From: Candidatus Aminicenantes bacterium
GTDB taxonomy: Bacteria > Acidobacteriota > Aminicenantia > Aminicenantales > UBA4085
DNA length: 64,000 nucleotides
Assembly (NCBI GenBank): GCA_026393855.1
Contig: JAPKZJ010000091.1
Coordinates: 1-64,000 of the forward strand
Direction of reading: 5' to 3'
In this document: positions 8,574 to 19,820 of the stretch, piece by piece
Layout of the letters: each line of letters opens with the position of its first letter
Position numbering within the stretch: position 1 is the stretch's first letter
Translations under genes and position numbers: made by a program
Notes under the pieces: generated by a model
What the model was told of the DNA's origin: nothing
The model's input: the letters and a program-made list of their open reading frames with translations, nothing else
The model's database searches: none

Positions 8574-9291
8574 GGGTTCTTCCTTCGCAGACGGTCAGGG
8601 TTTCGGGCGTTTGCTCGCCGTCGGGTCCGTAGAGGACGAGCGGCTCCATGGTCAGAGGCACTTCGGCCGGCCCGAACCGGAATTCGCTTAAAAACAGATT
8701 GGCCGGATCCCCCGCGCGGGGATGGACGAAGCGCAGGCGGCGAGGGTGGAGGCCTCGGCCGCGGGCCGCATCCGCCAGGTCGTCGAAGCGGGAGGCGGGG
8801 AAGACAAAGCAGGCCCTTCCCAAGGGCTTCAAAAGGTCGGAAACGGCTCTCATAACTTCATATATATCGCACGTTATTTCTTGTTTTGCAACGGTTTTCT
8901 CGGCTTGGGGGCTGGGGAATCCGGTTCCCTTGCGGACATAAGGCGGGTTGGAAAAGACGAGGTCGAAAACCCGGCCGGGGCGGTATTCGCGAAGGTCCGC
9001 TTGAGCGACCTCTACCCGGCCGGCCAGGCCGTTCAGGGCGATATTGCGGACGGCCAGGTCGAAGAGCGAAGCCTGCAGCTCCAGGGCGACGATCCGCCGA
9101 AAGGGCTTCAGCGAGAGGAGAACGGCGATGACCCCGTTGCCCGTCCCCAGCTCGCAGATCTCGTCCTCGAGCCGGGTCTCGATGAAATCGGCTAAAAGGG
9201 GGGCGTCCAGGGCGAAACGATAGCCTTTGCGGGGCTGGAAGAGGCGGACTTTGCCCCGGTAGAACTCGTCCAGGGTTTCGTCGGGATTCAT
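8554..9291 (-). CDS. TrmN6-like (tRNA1Val A37-N6) methyltransferase family protein
   Basis: A 245-residue class I methyltransferase: GYRFALDAPLLADF N-terminal block, SAM-binding ELGTGNGVIAVLL, and catalytic NPPY near residue 120 as in N6-adenine or N5-glutamine methyltransferases. The overall pattern matches YfiC/TrmN6, which methylates A37 of tRNA1(Val). The start at 9291 (MNPDETL) is chosen because upstream codons show no family similarity. It follows atpC by 44 bp on the same strand. Confidence 0.7.
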   Translation of the reverse strand: MNPDETLDEFYRGKVRLFQPRKGYRFALDAPLLADFIETRLEDEICELGTGNGVIAVLLSLKPFRRIVALELQASLFDLAVRNIALNGLAGRVEVAQADLREYRPGRVFDLVFSNPPYVRKGTGFPSPQAEKTVAKQEITCDIYEVMRAVSDLLKPLGRACFVFPASRFDDLADAARGRGLHPRRLRFVHPRAGDPANLFLSEFRFGPAEVPLTMEPLVLYGPDGEQTPETLTVCEGRTRGPARP

Positions 9292-9335
9292 GCGATTATC
9301 ATACCCGAATTCCGAATTCGGCAAGGGTCTGGGAA

Positions 9336-11914
<2,579 letters not shown>

Positions 11915-11915
<1 letters not shown>

Positions 11916-13432
11916 CAGGCGGCTCCCTCGCGGAAGCGCTGATTGAACTCGGTCAGGGCGGCGGCGATCTCGGCGTCCAGGGCGTTGTCGATCGACTTAC
12001 GTTCGGCGATCTTGGCCGGGATGGCGGGGTGCTCGCGGTCGAAGAAATCGTACATCCGGCGCTCGTACTCGGCAATCCGGGTCACCGGGAACTCGTCCAG
12101 GAAGCCGCGGTTGCCGGCGTAGATGATCAGGACCTGCTTTTCGACCGGGAGGGGCAGAAACTGGCCTTGCTTGAGGAGCTCGGTCAGCCGGACGCCGCGG
12201 TCGAGCTGGGCCTGGCTGATCTTGTCCAGCTCCGTGCCGAACTGGGCGAAGGTCAGCAGCTCGCGGTACTGTTGGAGGTCGCCCCGCAGCTTCCCGGCGA
12301 TCTGCTTCATGGCCTTGATCTGGGCGTGGCCGCCGACGCGGGAGACCGAGATGCCGACGTTGATGGCCGGGCGGACGCCGGAGTTGAACAGCTCGGGCTC
12401 CAAGTAGATTTGGCCGTCCGTGATCGAGATGACGTTGGTCGGGATGTAGCCTGAGACGTCGCCGGCCTGGGTCTCGATGATGGGCAGGGCGGTCAGCGAG
12501 CCGCCGCCGAGCTCGTCGCTCATCTTGGCCGCGCGCTCCAGGAGCCGCGAATGGAGGTAGAAGACGTCGCCCGGGTAGGCCTCGCGGCCGGGCGGGCGGC
12601 GGAGCAGGAGCGAGATCTCGCGATAGGCCGCGGCGTGCTTGCTCAAGTCGTCGTAGATGCACAGGGCGTGGCCGCCGTTGTCCCGGAAGTACTCGCCCAG
12701 GGCGCAGCCGCTATAGGGGGCCAGGTATTGCAGGGGGGACGGATCGCTGGCCGAGGCGGCGACGACGATCGAGTAGGCCATAGCCCCGTAGTCCTCGAGG
12801 GTTTTGACGAAATGGGCGACGGTCGAGTTCTTCTGGCCGATGGCGACATAGATGCAGATGACCCCGGTCGTCTTCTGGCTCAGGATGGCGTCCATGATGA
12901 CGGCCGACTTGCCGGTCTGGCGATCGCCGATGATCAGCTCGCGCTGACCGCGGCCGATCGGGATCATGGCGTCGATGGCCTTGATCCCGGTCTGCAGGGG
13001 CTCGCGCACGGGCAGGCGGTCGACCACACCGGGGGCCTGCCGCTCGACCGGCAGGAAGACGTCGGTCTTGATCGGGCCCTTGCCGTCCAGCGGATGGCCC
13101 AACGGGTCGACGACCCGGCCGATCAGGGCCGGCCCGGCCGGCACCGAGATGATGCGATGGGTCCGCTTGACGACGTCGCCTTCCTTGATGACGTGGCTTT
13201 CGCTGAGCAGGACGGCGCCGACGCTGTCCTCCTCCAGGTTCAAGGCGATGCCGGAGATGCCGTGGGGGAATTCCAGGAGCTCGTTGTACATGACCCGGTC
13301 GAGCCCGTAGATCTTGGCGATGCCGTCCCCGACCGAGATGACCGTGCCGACTTCGCGGATGTCGACGTCGGTCTGGAACCCTTCGATCTCGCGCTGGATG
13401 ATCTTGCTGATCTCGTCGGCTTTGATGGCCAT
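11915..13432 (-). CDS. atpA: ATP synthase F1 alpha subunit
   Basis: A 505-residue non-catalytic nucleotide-binding subunit. P-loop [23 protein letters not shown] and the [23 protein letters not shown] block are all typical. Full length with an intact C-terminal helical domain. It sits between atpH (6 bp upstream) and atpG. Confidence 0.97.
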
Positions 13433-13438
13433 GTCGCA

Positions 13439-13981
13439 CTACCTTTCGCTGATCTTGTCCTTGAGCCGGTCCAACTGCCCCTTGAGCGAGACGTCGTAAA
13501 CGAGGTTGCCCTTGCGCACGGTCAGTCCGCCGACGAGCGAGGCCTCGAGCCCATACTCGCAGTGAACCGGCCGCCCCTCCAGCCGCTCGAGCTCAGCCTC
13601 CAAGCCGGACTGTTGGGCCGGGGTCAGGGGCACCACCGAGCAGACTTCGAAAGTCGGGACCCCATGGGCCGTCCGCCAGGCGGCGGGCAGATCCTCCAGA
13701 ACGCGCGGCAGAATTTCCATCCGGCCGTGCCGCAGGAGCAGGTCCAGGAAGCGGGCCGTCTTGGCGCCGGCGTCCATCTGGTCGAGCAGGGCCTTGACCA
13801 GAACGGCCTTGCGCGAAGCGTTGAGGAACGGGCGGACCAGGGCGAACCGCAAGTCCTCGCGGCTTACCACCAGGTCCGCGAAGCGGGTCAATTGGCCGCG
13901 CACCGCGTCGTACTCGGCCGGCGTGGGCAGTGACGCCGCCAGTCCCTCCACGTATCGCTTAACGAGGGTCGGATTCTTCAT
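13439..13981 (-). CDS. atpH: ATP synthase delta subunit (OSCP)
   Basis: A 180-residue protein with the N-terminal helical domain (VKRYVEGLA) and a C-terminal EASLVGGLTVRKGNLVYDVS block typical of delta/OSCP, which joins the peripheral stalk to F1. It overlaps atpF by 23 nt. Confidence 0.9.
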   Translation of the reverse strand: MKNPTLVKRYVEGLAASLPTPAEYDAVRGQLTRFADLVVSREDLRFALVRPFLNASRKAVLVKALLDQMDAGAKTARFLDLLLRHGRMEILPRVLEDLPAAWRTAHGVPTFEVCSVVPLTPAQQSGLEAELERLEGRPVHCEYGLEASLVGGLTVRKGNLVYDVSLKGQLDRLKDKISER

Positions 13982-14441
13982 GCAGGTCTTTCAGCTTGGC
14001 GATGGACTTGTCGATCAGGGCGGCCTGGTCGGCCTCAGTCAGGCGGGCCTTGATGCGGGCCTCGGCCAGCGAGGCGGCCAGCTCGGCCGTGTAGGCTTTG
14101 AGATCGCGGACGCCGGCCTTGAGCAGAGCTTCGACTTCGAGCCGGGCCAGCACCCGCAGGCGGTCGGCTTCCTTGCCGGCCATTTCGCGGATGCGGTCCT
14201 TCTCGCGTCGGCCCTCTTCCTCGGCCTCGTTCCGCAGGCGGATGAGCTCGGCCTCCAGGGCGGCGACCTTGGCCCGGGCCTCGGCCAGCCTGGCCTCGGC
14301 AGCGAGGCGTCCGGCCTGGGCCTCGTCCAGGGTCTTGGCGATGGTCTCGGTCCTCTGGGTCAACATGGCCATGAGGGGCTTGCGGAGAAAGAAGAAGAGG
14401 CCGCCGAAGAGAATGGCGAAATTGATGATCTTGCCGATCAC
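13959..14441 (-). CDS. atpF: ATP synthase b subunit
   Basis: A 160-residue protein with one N-terminal transmembrane helix (FAILFGGLFFFLRKPLMAML) followed by a long charged coiled-coil, the peripheral stalk architecture. It overlaps the upstream b' gene by 4 nt. Two b-type genes in a row suggest a heterodimeric b/b' stalk as in cyanobacteria and alphaproteobacteria. Confidence 0.88.
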   Translation of the reverse strand: MIGKIINFAILFGGLFFFLRKPLMAMLTQRTETIAKTLDEAQAGRLAAEARLAEARAKVAALEAELIRLRNEAEEEGRREKDRIREMAGKEADRLRVLARLEVEALLKAGVRDLKAYTAELAASLAEARIKARLTEADQAALIDKSIAKLKDLHEESDPR

Positions 14442-14854
14442 TGGAGCAGCCTCGCCTCGATCGATTCGGACAAGGACTGGGCCTCGGCGGTCAGCTTGGA
14501 TTTAAGGCCGTCAATTTCGGCCGCCATCTCGTCCTTGGCCTTGTCCACTTCGGCCTTGGCGGCCATTCCAACCTCGGACAGGAGACGGGTCTTTTCCCGC
14601 AGGGCTTCGACCTCTAGGTCGTCGCGGATCTTGTCCGCCGCGATCCGAGCCGCCTTAAGGGATTTATCGATGCCGAGCATGTCCTTGGCGCCCTCCTCGG
14701 CGGCGCGGCGGGAAGCCTCCCGGTCGCCGCCCAGGCGGGCTTCGCGCTCGGCCCGAATCTTCTGCAAGGGCCTGAAGAAAAAGCGAGTCAGAAAAGCCAC
14801 CAGAATCCAGACGACGACGAAGGTGACGAGGAGCGTTCCGTCGATCTCGAGCAT
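14438..14854 (-). CDS. ATP synthase b' subunit (second b-type)
   Basis: A 138-residue protein with a short N-terminus, one transmembrane segment (LLVTFVVVWILVAFLTRFFF) and a coiled-coil rich in Glu, Lys and Ala. The start at 14854 (MLEIDGTLL) is preferred because it places the membrane helix at the N-terminus and lies about 30 nt past a promoter; the longer frame enters the promoter itself. No clear Shine-Dalgarno. First gene of the cluster, where atpB and atpE would normally precede. Confidence 0.82.
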   Translation of the reverse strand: MLEIDGTLLVTFVVVWILVAFLTRFFFRPLQKIRAEREARLGGDREASRRAAEEGAKDMLGIDKSLKAARIAADKIRDDLEVEALREKTRLLSEVGMAAKAEVDKAKDEMAAEIDGLKSKLTAEAQSLSESIEARLLQ

Positions 14855-14887
14855 GGGGCGGGTTTTCCGGTCGAAATCAGAAATCGG

Positions 14888-14917
14888 ATGATAGCATATC
14901 GCCCGCGGAAAATGCAA
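14888..14917 (-). promoter_or_regulatory. Promoter of the ATP synthase cluster
   Basis: On the minus strand TTGCAT (14912-14917) and TATCAT (14888-14893) are separated by 18 nt. The start codon of the b' gene lies about 34 nt downstream. Predicted by consensus only. Confidence 0.5.
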
Positions 14918-14930
14918 AAAGGACATTCTC

Positions 14931-15153
14931 CCATCTCCGGGCTCGCGTCACGGTATCCAGCCCGGCGGCGCGGGTTTTTCACGCCTTTTTTGCGTTACTC
15001 TTCTCGGCGCCTGCGGAACTCCGCACATTCGATCTTTCCGTTCTACAAGATCGCCCACTCTGTCTCGTTTTCGATGATAGTCACGTGCTCAAACATCCCT
15101 CGGCACATGCAGCCGAAGGCGCTAACATATCCCCGCCTTCGAAGGCGGGGTAG
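14931..15153 (+). repeat. Dispersed repeat, copy A (ends in a GC palindrome)
   Basis: About 220 bp. The left part (CTCCCATCTCCGGGC, then CCCGGCGGCGCGGG, TTTTTCACGCC and TTTTTTGCG) matches copy B at 34254-34385. The middle (TCGGCGCCT, CGGAACT, CGCCCACTC, CGTGCTCAAACA, CCCTCGGC) matches copy C at 38840-39045 on the opposite strand. The end, CATGCAGCCGAAGGCGC, is again shared with B and is followed by the perfect palindrome CCCCGCCTTCGAAGGCGGGG (15131-15150). The copy overlaps the last codons of folC. Confidence 0.7.
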
Positions 15154-16284
15154 CGAGCCGGCGACCAGGACGGTTCCGGTGGGGCCGGCGAGGCGTCGGG
15201 CCAGGGCCAGGGCCAGGCCGAGGTCGGGCTCGATGACGATCTTGCGTTTGAACTCCGGCAAGGCTCGCAGGATCGCTTCGGGCTTTTCGGCCCGGGTGAA
15301 GGGGATCGTCGTCAGAATGACCCGCCGGGCCAGCGAGAAGAGATGCCGGGCGGACCGGCGGACGGCTTTGTCCTTCATCATGGCGAAGACGAGGACGAGC
15401 GGACCGCGGATTTCATCTCGGACGTAACGGGAGAGCGCTTTCGCCCCATCTTCATTGTGGGCGCCGTCAAGGATAACGGTCGGCTTGCGGCCGACAACTT
15501 CCAGACGGCCTTCCCAACGGACCGATTCGATCCCCTCGATCACGGCTTTCCGGGACGGCCCGCGGCCGAGCCGGTCCAGCTCGCGAAGTACTGCAATCGC
15601 CGTTGCGGCGTTGAGGCCTTGATGCTCGCCCCGCAGGCCGGGGACGAATTCGTAGGCCTCTCCCTCGACGGTATATCGGAATCGAATCCCGGCAGGGTCC
15701 TTGGCGGCCAGGAGCTCCCGGCCCCGGCCGAAGACCGGGCGGAAAGGCGCTTCAAGCTCGGCCGCCCGGGCCTTGATGACTTTGAGAGCGGCGCCCTGGT
15801 CGGGACCGCAGACGACGGGTATGCCTGACTTGATGATGCCGGCTTTCTCGAAGGCGATGGCGCCCAGAGTATCGCCCAAATGTTCCCGATGGTCGAGCGA
15901 GATCGATGTGATGACCGAGACGAGCGGAGTGACGACGTTGGTGGCGTCGAAACGGCCGCCCAGGCCAACTTCCAGAACAGCGATATCCACTTTGCGGGCC
16001 GCAAAATAGAGGCAGGCCAGGGTGGTCAGGACCTCGAAATAGGTCGGGTGGGCATCCAGCCGGCCGGCGGCCATGAGGTCCTCGATCGCGGCTCGGATCA
16101 AGCCGAGCAGGCGTCCGAATTCCGGTCGGCCGATCATCCGCCCACCCAGGGTGCGCAGCAGGACCCGGATATTATCGAGGCCCAGCTTGACCCCGAATCG
16201 CTCCAGGGCGCGAAGATAATCGCGGCTTTGGGACGGCGTCAGAGGGCGGCCGGGCGGACGCGGCGAGGCGGGGCCGTGGCTCAC
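15043..16284 (-). CDS. folC: Folylpolyglutamate/dihydrofolate synthase, apparently defective (P-loop region missing)
   Basis: A 413-residue Mur-ligase-family protein. PTYFEVLTTLA, DIAVLEVGLGGRFDATNVV and LDHREHLGDTLGAIAFEKAG are clear FolC blocks. However, the segment that should hold the GTNGKGS ATP-binding loop and the following SPH loop is absent: residues 43-48 run directly from LRTLG into GRMIGRPEFG, where the family has roughly 40-45 more residues. The last 25 residues or so are encoded by repeat copy A instead of the normal C-terminus. It overlaps accD by 4 nt. Either a decayed gene or an assembly collapse. Confidence 0.8.
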   Translation of the reverse strand: MSHGPASPRPPGRPLTPSQSRDYLRALERFGVKLGLDNIRVLLRTLGGRMIGRPEFGRLLGLIRAAIEDLMAAGRLDAHPTYFEVLTTLACLYFAARKVDIAVLEVGLGGRFDATNVVTPLVSVITSISLDHREHLGDTLGAIAFEKAGIIKSGIPVVCGPDQGAALKVIKARAAELEAPFRPVFGRGRELLAAKDPAGIRFRYTVEGEAYEFVPGLRGEHQGLNAATAIAVLRELDRLGRGPSRKAVIEGIESVRWEGRLEVVGRKPTVILDGAHNEDGAKALSRYVRDEIRGPLVLVFAMMKDKAVRRSARHLFSLARRVILTTIPFTRAEKPEAILRALPEFKRKIVIEPDLGLALALARRLAGPTGTVLVAGSLPRLRRRGYVSAFGCMCRGMFEHVTIIENETEWAIL

Positions 16285-17075
16285 TGCGGCCGGTTGAGCA
16301 GAAGCCGCAGGGCCTTGATCATGAACGGCCGCAGGGCCTTGCGCGGGACGATGTCGTCCAGGAAGCCGTGCTTGAGGACGAACTCCGAGCGCTGGAACCC
16401 CTTGGGCAGCTTTTCCTTGATCGTCTGTTCGATAACGACGGGGCCGGCGAAGCCGACGAAGGCGTTGGGCTCGGAAATGTTGATGTCGCCCAGCATGGCC
16501 CAGGAGGCCGTCGTCCCGCCGGAAGTGGGGTCGGCCAGGATGGAGATGTAGGGCAGGCGCGCTTCGTCCAGCCGGCTTAGGGCCGCGCTTGTCTTGGCCA
16601 TCTGCATCAGAGACAAGAGGCCTTCCTGCATCCGCATACCGCCCGAAACCGAGACGATGACGAGCGGCAGGCGCTCCGCGAGGGCCCGTTCGGCCGCCCG
16701 GGTGATCTTCTCGCCCAGGACCGAGCCGACGCTCCCGCCCATGAACGAGAAATCCAGGGCGCAGATGACCGTCCGGATGCCGCCGAGGTTGCCGACGGCG
16801 GTGACGGCCGCCTCCGGCAGGTCGGTCTTGCGCTGGTTGTCTTCGAGGCGCTTGGCATAAGGAAGCTTATCGACAAAGTGCAGGGGGTCCTGGGAGCAGA
16901 TGTCGTGATCGACGATGTCGAAGGTCCCGTCGTCGAACAGCATGGCCAGCCTTTCGGCGGCGGAGAGCCGGAAATGGAAAGAGCAGGCCGGGCAGACGGA
17001 CAGATTCTCCAGGATATCCTCCTTGAAGAGGATCCTCTGGCAGTTATTGCAACGGGTCCACAGGTTGGTGCTCAT
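16281..17075 (-). CDS. accD: Acetyl-CoA carboxylase carboxyltransferase subunit beta
   Basis: A 264-residue protein. The start at 17075 (MSTNLWTRC) places the four-Cys zinc ribbon (CNNC...CPAC) at the N-terminus; upstream codons are not conserved. The crotonase-fold carboxyltransferase domain follows (GSVLGEKITRA, SGGMRMQEG, ADPTSGGTTASWAMLGD, GFAGPVVIEQTI). It transfers carboxyl from biotin to acetyl-CoA in fatty-acid synthesis. The accD-folC order is common in bacteria. Confidence 0.95.
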   Translation of the reverse strand: MSTNLWTRCNNCQRILFKEDILENLSVCPACSFHFRLSAAERLAMLFDDGTFDIVDHDICSQDPLHFVDKLPYAKRLEDNQRKTDLPEAAVTAVGNLGGIRTVICALDFSFMGGSVGSVLGEKITRAAERALAERLPLVIVSVSGGMRMQEGLLSLMQMAKTSAALSRLDEARLPYISILADPTSGGTTASWAMLGDINISEPNAFVGFAGPVVIEQTIKEKLPKGFQRSEFVLKHGFLDDIVPRKALRPFMIKALRLLLNRPQ

Positions 17076-17112
17076 GGGTGACCTCGAGTCTAGCAATAAG
17101 GGGGCCGGGGTG

Positions 17113-17580
17113 TCAAACGGCCCTCTCCTTGCGGCGCTCGACCAGCCGTTTGCGCAGAAAAACGGCGATTTCGTCGGGAGTCGGCAGGTCCAGGCCGACA
17201 TCAACCTTTTCCCTCAACAGATCCTGGGCCAATTGCAGGAGGCGGGCTTCATCGACCGGCTTTTCCAAGTATTCGGCCGCGCCGAAGGCGGTCAGGGCCT
17301 CGTGGCGGTATTGCGGTCCCCGGTAGAGGCCGGTGACGATGATCACGGGAACGGCACCCCGGGAGTCCTGGACGATCCTTTTGGTTAGATCGAAGCCGTG
17401 GAGACGGGGCAGGATGGCTTCCAGGACGACCAGATCGGGCCGTTCCAGCTGGTATTTCTCCCAGGCGGACAGGCCGTCCATGGCGGTCGTCACCGCGAAG
17501 CCGAGGGGTTCAAACAGGGCAACCAGGCCTTCGACCGAGCGCTGGTCGTAATCGACGATGAGGATCTTCTTGTCGGCCAC
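17113..17580 (-). CDS. Single receiver-domain protein with Glu at the phosphorylation site
   Basis: A 155-residue CheY-like domain plus a tail of about 35 residues. The GTG at 17580 is the only plausible start giving a clean receiver N-terminus (ADKKILIVDYD). The site that should be the phosphoacceptor Asp reads LVVLEAILP, i.e. Glu54. Asp10, Thr83 and Lys107 of the active site are retained. Such a substitution may mimic permanent phosphorylation or mark a pseudo-receiver. No output domain is present. It lies 37 bp upstream of accD and diverges from the GT2 gene. Confidence 0.8.
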   Translation of the reverse strand: MADKKILIVDYDQRSVEGLVALFEPLGFAVTTAMDGLSAWEKYQLERPDLVVLEAILPRLHGFDLTKRIVQDSRGAVPVIIVTGLYRGPQYRHEALTAFGAAEYLEKPVDEARLLQLAQDLLREKVDVGLDLPTPDEIAVFLRKRLVERRKERAV

Positions 17581-17631
17581 GGCACCCGGATTCTCACACA
17601 ACCCCGCCGGAAATTCAAATCCCCCAGTAAT

Positions 17632-17637
17632 TATGAT
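17632..17637 (+). promoter_or_regulatory. -10 element for the GT2 gene
   Basis: TATGAT lies 12 nt before the ATG at 17650; an overlapping TATATT is at 17637-17642. No good -35 is seen at the right spacing. No Shine-Dalgarno lies between it and the start. Confidence 0.35.
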
Positions 17638-17649
17638 ATATTGGCGCGG

Positions 17650-18627
17650 ATGAACGCCGCCGATCCGATCCGCCTGTCCGTCATCGTCCCGGCCTACAAC
17701 GAGGCGCGCAACGTTCCCCGGATGGTCGAGGAGCTGACTGCAGCCTGCCTCAAGCTGGCCGTCCCCTACGAGATCATCTTCATCGACGACGGCAGTACTG
17801 ACGGGACCTTCGCGGCGCTCCGCGAGGCCCACCTCAGAGACGCCCGGATCAGAGTCATCCGGTTCCGTAAGAACTTCGGCCAGACCGCCGCCATGTCGGC
17901 CGGGTTCGACTATGCCCGCGGCGAGATCATCGTCACCATCGACGCCGATCTGGAAAACGACCCCAGCGACATCGCCGCTCTGGTGGCCAAGGTCGAGGAA
18001 GGCTACGATTTGGTCAGCGGCTGGCGCAAGGAGCGCTGGAAGAGCCGGTTTCTCACCCGCCGCCTGCCCTCCCTGATCGCCAATTGGCTCATTTCCCGGA
18101 TCACCAAGGTCCGGCTGCGCGACTACGGCTGCACCCTCAAGGCCTACCGCCGCGAGGTGGTCAAGAACATCCGGCTCTACGGCGAGATGCACCGCTTTAT
18201 TCCGGCCATCGCCGCCACGATCGGGGTCCGGATCGCCGAGGTCCCGGTCAACTTCCGGCCGCGCATCCACGGCACGTCCAAATACGGGTTCTCGCGCTCG
18301 ATCCGGGTCTTCCTGGACCTGCTGACCGTCAAGTTCCTGCTCAGCTATTCGACCCGGCCGCTGCAGATCTTCGGCTTGCTCGGCCTCGTCTCGGGCGGCG
18401 TCGGCGGCATCCTCGGCCTGATCCTGTCCTACCAGCGCCTGATCCTGAGGCAGAGCATCTCCAACCGCCCGTTGCTGCTGCTGGCCATCCTGCTGATCGT
18501 CATCGGCTTCCAGTTCATCACCATGGGCTTGCTGGGCGAGATCATGGTCCGGACTTACCACGAGGCCGTGGAGAAGCGCATCTACGTCGCCCGCGACATC
18601 CTCGGCGCGGGCGAGGACGAAGCCTAG
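17650..18627 (+). CDS. Family 2 glycosyltransferase, GtrB/DPM-like, with C-terminal membrane helices
   Basis: A 325-residue protein. GT-A domain: SVIVPAYNE, FIDDGSTDGT and a DADLENDP metal-binding DxD-like motif near residue 100. RNFGQTAAMSAG is the DPM/GtrB signature. Two C-terminal transmembrane segments (GLLGLVSGGVGGILGLIL and LLLLAILLIVIGFQFITMGLL) anchor it. It probably transfers a sugar from a nucleotide donor to polyprenyl phosphate. Closely similar in organisation to the GT2 at 29816-30805. The ATG at 17650 matches the family N-terminus. Confidence 0.88.
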   Translation: MNAADPIRLSVIVPAYNEARNVPRMVEELTAACLKLAVPYEIIFIDDGSTDGTFAALREAHLRDARIRVIRFRKNFGQTAAMSAGFDYARGEIIVTIDADLENDPSDIAALVAKVEEGYDLVSGWRKERWKSRFLTRRLPSLIANWLISRITKVRLRDYGCTLKAYRREVVKNIRLYGEMHRFIPAIAATIGVRIAEVPVNFRPRIHGTSKYGFSRSIRVFLDLLTVKFLLSYSTRPLQIFGLLGLVSGGVGGILGLILSYQRLILRQSISNRPLLLLAILLIVIGFQFITMGLLGEIMVRTYHEAVEKRIYVARDILGAGEDEA

Positions 18628-18639
18628 GACGCGGGGCCG

Positions 18640-19809
18640 ATGAACGTCCTGATGCTGGCCCCCGAGCCCTTCTTCCAGCCGCGGGGCACCCCCATCAGCG
18701 TATATTTCCGGCTGCGGGCCCTGACCGACCTCGGCCACCGCGTCGACCTCGTCACCTACCCGCTGGGCAAGGACGTCGCTTTCCCCGGCCTACGCATCCG
18801 GCGGGTGCCCAATTGGCTCGGCCTGCGGGCCATCAAGATCGGCCCTTCCTGGCCCAAGATCCCGCTCGACGCGATGATGGCAGCGACGGCGGCGGGGGCC
18901 TTGGCCCGACGACGATACGATGTCGTGTTCAGCCACGAGGAAGCGGCCTTCTTCGGCATCGCCCTGGCCGGACTCTTCGGCGTCCCGCACATCTACGACA
19001 TGCACTCCAGCCTGCCCCAGCAGCTCGACAACTTCGAGTTTTCCAAGTCCCCCCTGCTGAAACGGATCTTCACCGGGCTCGAGGACGCGGTCCTCAAGCG
19101 CTCGCGCTCGGTCATCGTCATCTGCAAGGACCTGCACGACTACGTCCAGAGCAAGGGCTTCGGAGGGAAGACCGTCTTCCTCCAGAATTTCATGGATTTC
19201 AACGATTTCGACGACACTCCCGTACCCGCGGGAGAGATCGATAGAATAAAGCGCGAGACGGCCCCGGGCGGGGAGAAGATCATCTTCTACGCCGGCAACT
19301 TCGAGCCCTACCAGGGCATCCCGCTTCTCGTCGAGGCCATGGCCCGGGTCCGCAGCAAGGCCGTGCTCCTCATCCTGGGCGGGTCGCCGGACGAGCACGA
19401 GGCGATGGGCCGCAAGGCCGAAGGGCTGGGCGCGCGCGACCGGATCCGGTTCGTGGCCAAGGTGCCGCCGCAGGAAGTGCCCCGCTACCTGGCCGCGGCC
19501 GACGTCCTGGTCTCGCCGCGCGTCTCGGGCACGAATACGCCGCTCAAGATTTATGCCTTCCTCAAATCCGGCAAGCCGTTCGTCGCCACCAAGCTCTACA
19601 CCCATACCCAGGTCCTGACGGACGAGATCGCCGTGCTAGCGCCGGCCGACCCCGATGGTTTCGCCGCGGGCCTCGATTTCGCCCTGGCCTCGGACGAAGC
19701 CAAAGCCCGGGCGGCGGAAGCCAAGCGGCGGGCGGACACCGAGTGGGTCTACCCGCGGTATCTCGAAAAGATCACCCTGGCCCTGGCCAAAGCCACGGGC
19801 CGCGGATAA
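18640..19809 (+). CDS. Family 4 (GT-B) glycosyltransferase
   Basis: A 389-residue protein. The N-terminal domain starts MNVLMLAPEPFFQPRGTPIS, the pattern of GT4 enzymes, with a glycine-rich acceptor loop. The C-terminal Rossmann domain has IIFYAGNFEPYQGIPLLVEA, LILGGSPDE and a donor-binding VLVSPRVSGTNTPLKIYAF block. It lies 12 bp after the GT2 gene and 11 bp before the epimerase, so the three likely form an operon making an envelope glycan. Donor and acceptor are unknown. Confidence 0.85.
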   Translation: MNVLMLAPEPFFQPRGTPISVYFRLRALTDLGHRVDLVTYPLGKDVAFPGLRIRRVPNWLGLRAIKIGPSWPKIPLDAMMAATAAGALARRRYDVVFSHEEAAFFGIALAGLFGVPHIYDMHSSLPQQLDNFEFSKSPLLKRIFTGLEDAVLKRSRSVIVICKDLHDYVQSKGFGGKTVFLQNFMDFNDFDDTPVPAGEIDRIKRETAPGGEKIIFYAGNFEPYQGIPLLVEAMARVRSKAVLLILGGSPDEHEAMGRKAEGLGARDRIRFVAKVPPQEVPRYLAAADVLVSPRVSGTNTPLKIYAFLKSGKPFVATKLYTHTQVLTDEIAVLAPADPDGFAAGLDFALASDEAKARAAEAKRRADTEWVYPRYLEKITLALAKATGRG

Positions 19810-19820
19810 GGGGAGGCGCC

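Noticed and set aside
14888-15427. Plus-strand open frame through repeat copy A
   Set aside because: It starts inside the ATP synthase promoter and runs antisense to folC; the sequence is better explained as a repeat.
17581-18738. Long N-terminal extension of the receiver-domain frame
   Set aside because: It is antisense to the GT2 gene; the receiver domain begins exactly at the GTG at 17580.
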